NCBI GenBank assembly: GCA_937920475.1
Contig: CALEUX010000104.1
Location: 1 to 36,269 of the forward strand
Reading direction: 5' to 3'
Length of the DNA stretch: 36,269 nucleotides
Source of the DNA: an uncultured Marinilabiliaceae bacterium
Lineage (GTDB): Bacteria; Bacteroidota; Bacteroidia; Bacteroidales; Marinilabiliaceae
The notes under the pieces were generated by a model that did no database searches, was not told the DNA's origin, and worked only from the letters and a program-made list of their open reading frames with translations. This document shows positions 33,681-36,269 of the stretch, piece after piece. A program made the position numbers and the translations under genes. Every line of letters begins with the position of its first letter. The stretch's first letter is position 1.

Positions 33681-34700
33681 GTGATGAGTAAACCCATTCA
33701 TCAATTAATGTTTATTAGCGGTCAGTTGGTGATTTTGGCAGTGGTGGTTCTGGCATCCATCGCCACAGGTGAAGCCAACATTCCCATTTCCCAGATACCT
33801 GAAATTGTGCGCACAGGGGAAGGGACCGAGTATTTCATTCTCACACAGATTCGCATGCCACGCATCGTGTTGGCATTTGCTGTGGGTAGCGCGTTAAGTT
33901 TATCGGGAACCATTTTACAAGGTGTATTCCGCAACCCACTGGTAGAGCCCTACACGCTTGGCATTTCCGGTGGAGCCGCCTTTGGTGTGGCGCTGGCCAT
34001 TGTAGGCGGACTGCACCTTACCGGGCATGGTTATATGCTGCCACTGGCTGGATTCTCGGGCGCGGCAGTCACCATTTTCCTGGTGGGCATACTTGGATTT
34101 CTGCGTGGCGGCGCCGATATAACCCGCATGTTGCTCATCGGGGTGATGATAAGTTTTGTGGCCTCCTCGTCCATGATGTTTCTGATGTCGGTGACCACAG
34201 CCGAAAACCTGCATGGCATCATATTCTGGATTATGGGCTCGCTGGACGAACCCAACCATCACCTGATAAAAGTGGCTACAATCACCTCGATAATAGGACT
34301 TGCCGGAAGCTACCTGTTCGTTAACCAGCTCAACGCACTACAGCTGGGCAAAAACAAAGCCACGCATTTGGGCATTAACACCACGTTTTCGGTAAGAATA
34401 CTATTTATTGTGGCGTCGCTGCTTACCGGAGTTTGTGTGTCGGTGGCAGGCGTGATAGGATTTGTTGGCTTAGCGGTACCACACATTATGCGGCTGATGA
34501 CAGGTGGCGACCACCGCTTAATGCTCATCAGCTCTTTTTTAGGAGGAAGCATCTTTCTAATTGCCTGCGACATACTGGCACGCACCGTGATATCGCCCAA
34601 CGAACTGCCCATTGGGGTTATTACCGGCATCATTGGCGGTTTTGTGTTTATGATTGTGTTGAACAAATCGCGAATCCAAAAAGAGCATCATGGCAAATAA
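33681..34700 (+). CDS. btuC: Cobalamin ABC transporter permease (FecCD/BtuC family)
   Basis: This inner-membrane permease has about ten transmembrane helices in 339 residues. Family hallmarks are IRMPRIVLAFAVGSALSLSG followed by QGVFRNPLVEPYTLGISGGAAFG near residues 55-95, FWIMGSLDE near 180, and the cytoplasmic coupling segment GVIGFVGLAVPHIMRLMTGGDHR near 255. The C-terminus has the typical ELPIGVITGIIGGFVFMIVL. Start is the ATG at 33681 or 33684. The stop overlaps the start of the ATPase gene by 11 bases, so they are translationally coupled. Together with the neighbouring binding protein and ATPase it forms a complete BtuCDF-like importer. Confidence 0.92.
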   Translation: MMSKPIHQLMFISGQLVILAVVVLASIATGEANIPISQIPEIVRTGEGTEYFILTQIRMPRIVLAFAVGSALSLSGTILQGVFRNPLVEPYTLGISGGAAFGVALAIVGGLHLTGHGYMLPLAGFSGAAVTIFLVGILGFLRGGADITRMLLIGVMISFVASSSMMFLMSVTTAENLHGIIFWIMGSLDEPNHHLIKVATITSIIGLAGSYLFVNQLNALQLGKNKATHLGINTTFSVRILFIVASLLTGVCVSVAGVIGFVGLAVPHIMRLMTGGDHRLMLISSFLGGSIFLIACDILARTVISPNELPIGVITGIIGGFVFMIVLNKSRIQKEHHGK

Positions 34701-35571
34701 CTACCTCGCGCTAAACTCTATCAGTTGCGGCTATGGAAAAAGTTTCAACCTGAATGGCATCAGCCTCTCTGTTGCAAGAGGCGCATTTGCCGGCATCATT
34801 GGCCCAAACGGCTCGGGAAAAACAACACTTTTCAAAGGTATTTCGGGCATTCTGCCCATAAAGAAAGGCAGCATTTGTTTATCGGGTGTGCCACTTGAAA
34901 GCATGAAACTGCGCGAGAAAGCACGTAAAATGGCCGTCGTCTCTCAATTTCCGGAAGGTACAGACATGACGGTGCAGGATTATGTGCTGCTGGGCAGATT
35001 GCCCCACCGCAATGCTTTCAACTTTTTGGAATCGGCACGCGACAAAGTATTAGCCAGAAAATACATGCGGCTCACGGGCATCTATCATTATAGAGAAAAA
35101 CAGATGTCGCAGCTGAGTGGTGGCGAGCAGCAACTGGCAGCCATAGCGCAGGCGCTCACACAAGAGCCCGAACTGCTGTTGCTGGACGAGCCCACATCGC
35201 ACCTCGACATTAACCACCAGATGCAGATGCTCAACCTCATTCAATCTCTGAATAAAGAACTGAATCTTACTGTCTTGATGATAATTCACGACCTGAATCT
35301 GGCTGCAGAATATTGCGACCAGCTTATTCTCATCAACGATGGCAAAATTTATACACAAGGAACACCGGCCGAAGTGCTCACATTTCAAAATATTGAAGCA
35401 GTTTACAATGCCGTCGTCATCGCACAAACCAATCCCTTATCGGGAAAGCCTGTGATATTTCCGGTATCGGGAAACATCCTGAAAACCCATCGCACCGACA
35501 TAAACAACCACCATAAAACAGTGACCGGCAATAGATTATTCAATCAATCAAATAATAATCATAAACAATAG
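34690..35571 (+). CDS. btuD: Cobalamin ABC transporter ATP-binding protein
   Basis: This is the ATPase that drives the permease. Walker A GPNGSGKTT, the Q-loop at VVSQF, the signature LSGGEQQLAAIAQAL, Walker B LLLLDEP and the D-loop SHLD, and the switch His in IIHDLN are all intact in the first 230 residues. The C-terminal extension ends in a polar Asn/His-rich tail (about 270-293), longer than in E. coli BtuD. The ATG at 34690 lies inside the permease gene. This is the last gene of the riboswitch 1 operon; a new promoter and riboswitch follow within 60 bases of the stop. Confidence 0.92.
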   Translation: MANNYLALNSISCGYGKSFNLNGISLSVARGAFAGIIGPNGSGKTTLFKGISGILPIKKGSICLSGVPLESMKLREKARKMAVVSQFPEGTDMTVQDYVLLGRLPHRNAFNFLESARDKVLARKYMRLTGIYHYREKQMSQLSGGEQQLAAIAQALTQEPELLLLDEPTSHLDINHQMQMLNLIQSLNKELNLTVLMIIHDLNLAAEYCDQLILINDGKIYTQGTPAEVLTFQNIEAVYNAVVIAQTNPLSGKPVIFPVSGNILKTHRTDINNHHKTVTGNRLFNQSNNNHKQ

Positions 35572-35602
35572 CAATATAAAATTTCATGTAAATATAAAAT
35601 GT

Positions 35603-35610
35603 TATATTTG
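35603..35610 (+). promoter_or_regulatory. Probable -7 box before cobalamin riboswitch 2
   Basis: TATATTTG matches TAnnTTTG and lies 8 bases before the P1 stem of riboswitch 2. It shows that the TonB receptor gene has its own promoter and is not only read through from btuD. Confidence 0.5.
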
Positions 35611-35618
35611 CACCAGAT

Positions 35619-35804
35619 TTGGTTTCCTGAAGTGCATGCCGCTTTAGGATTAAAAGGGAATCCGGTGATTCTGAAAAGAAAATTCCGGAGCTGTACCCGC
35701 AGCTGTAAGTTCTATTAAAAGGTTTTTGAAACACTCATGCCACTTTCCCGATTTATCGGGATGGGAAGGCCTCAAAAACCGGAACGAGCCAGAAGACCTG
35801 CCAA
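35619..35804 (+). ncRNA. Cobalamin riboswitch 2
   Basis: This is a second aptamer of the same class as the one at 31930. TTGG (35619-35622) and CCAA (35801-35804) form P1. The core has GGGAATCCGGTG, GGAGCTGTACCCGCAGCTG (heart at 35688-35706), TGCCACT, CGGGATGGGAAGG and the B12 box AGCCAGAAGACCTGCC (35787-35802, one base different from copy 1). An additional 150 bases lead to the ATG at 35957; GCTTT-AAAGC near 35824-35840 may belong to the expression platform. It should repress the BtuB-like receptor when cobalamin is present. Confidence 0.95.
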
Positions 35805-35956
35805 TGTCAACCAATGAATCATAGCTTTCGGGATAAAAGCGATGTGATTGATTTATCAGTCAATTCCTCATGTTCCAATTGGCAGCCCGGGCACATTCCG
35901 GAACGTCCGAAAGTTTATGGTTAATATCTTTTTATTAAACTATAAATTTAAAAGAA

Positions 35957-36269
35957 ATGCAAAAAACTATTCTGTCGTTATTTCTATGCCTGATTGCATC
36001 ATCTGCATTAGCAGAAAACGAAGGCGACACTCTACGTCACTACCACATCAGTGAAGTAACCATTGCCACTTCGCGCACCAACGCCAAACTCAAAGATTTA
36101 CCGCAGAAAATTGAAGTCATCGACCAGGCCGTCATCAGCATGTCGTCAGCTACCAATGTGGCCGACCTGCTCAAAAGTGTGACCAATCTGGACATCATTC
36201 AATACCCCGGAGTATCTTCATCATTTGGGATTCGTGGCTTTTCGCCCAGCGCCCACTCACGCAGCTACA
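35957..36269 (+). CDS. btuB: BtuB-like TonB-dependent receptor, truncated at the window edge
   Basis: The frame opens at the ATG at 35957 and stays open to the last base, giving 104 residues of what should be a protein of 600-700. A signal peptide ends at SSALA (about 19). The TonB-box region HYHISEVTIATSR is followed by the start of the plug: LKDLPQKIEVIDQAVISMSSATNVADLLKS, TNLDIIQYPG and FGIRGFSPS. Its place behind riboswitch 2, and after a btuFCD operon, makes a cobalamin or cobinamide receptor most likely. The truncation is due only to the window limit; nothing suggests a broken gene. Confidence 0.85.
   Translation, partial: MQKTILSLFLCLIASSALAENEGDTLRHYHISEVTIATSRTNAKLKDLPQKIEVIDQAVISMSSATNVADLLKSVTNLDIIQYPGVSSSFGIRGFSPSAHSRSY

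Noticed and set aside
32949-33704. 251-residue open frame on the minus strand opposite btuF
   Set aside because: It is fully antisense to a clear BtuF-like gene, has no signal or domain, and is a codon-bias shadow of the GC-richer coding strand.
35848-36054. 68-residue frame in the leader of the BtuB-like gene
   Set aside because: It overlaps the riboswitch 2 leader and the start of the receptor in another frame and has no features of its own.

Overview
The window is chromosomal DNA of a polysaccharide-degrading member of the Bacteroidota. A SusC/SusD pair, two proteins with type IX secretion (T9SS) C-terminal sorting domains, TAnnTTTG-type promoter boxes and weak or absent Shine-Dalgarno sites all point that way. 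T9SS together with the PUL style suggests a Marinilabiliales/Prolixibacteraceae-like environmental lineage rather than a gut Bacteroides, but this is inference. I see no rRNA, tRNA, CRISPR array, prophage or insertion sequence.

Layout. 1-2.6 kb: a secreted N-acetylmuramoyl-L-alanine amidase and a sugar nucleotidyltransferase, separated by a purine-rich repetitive spacer and closed by a clear intrinsic terminator. 2.6-5.0 kb (minus): a T9SS-exported PL1 pectate lyase. 5.2-23.9 kb (plus): a complete polysaccharide utilization locus (PUL). It holds a membrane-tethered propeller/Y_Y_Y/LuxR-type regulator, SusC, SusD, a surface lipoprotein with two tandem LamG-like domains, a lipoprotein GH144-type enzyme, a GH43-F5/8-FN3 protein, a second GH144-type enzyme exported by T9SS, a GH3 beta-glucosidase lipoprotein and a secreted endonuclease/exonuclease/phosphatase (EEP) fold protein. 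Characterised GH144 enzymes act on beta-1,2-glucan, so the locus most likely harvests beta-1,2-glucans (cyclic or osmoregulated periplasmic glucans of other bacteria). The EEP protein could be a phosphodiesterase that strips phosphoglycerol-like substituents.

23.9-30.2 kb (minus): endonuclease III, an outer-membrane barrel-like protein, then a metal-homeostasis group: a CxxC-plug TonB receptor, a small His-rich membrane protein, a ZIP transporter and a DtxR/MntR-type regulator. The regulator's promoter carries two near-identical palindromes that look like an autoregulatory operator. 30.7-31.9 kb (plus): a secreted alkaline phosphatase.

31.9-36.3 kb (plus): a cobalamin uptake region. Riboswitch 1 precedes a DUF71/COG2102 ATP-binding protein and BtuF-, BtuC- and BtuD-like ABC components. 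A separate riboswitch 2 precedes a BtuB-like TonB receptor that runs off the window edge. Spacers contain REP-like hairpin clusters (28.15-28.23 kb) and dispersed AGCTGCC-type repeats (1.41 and 30.56 kb).
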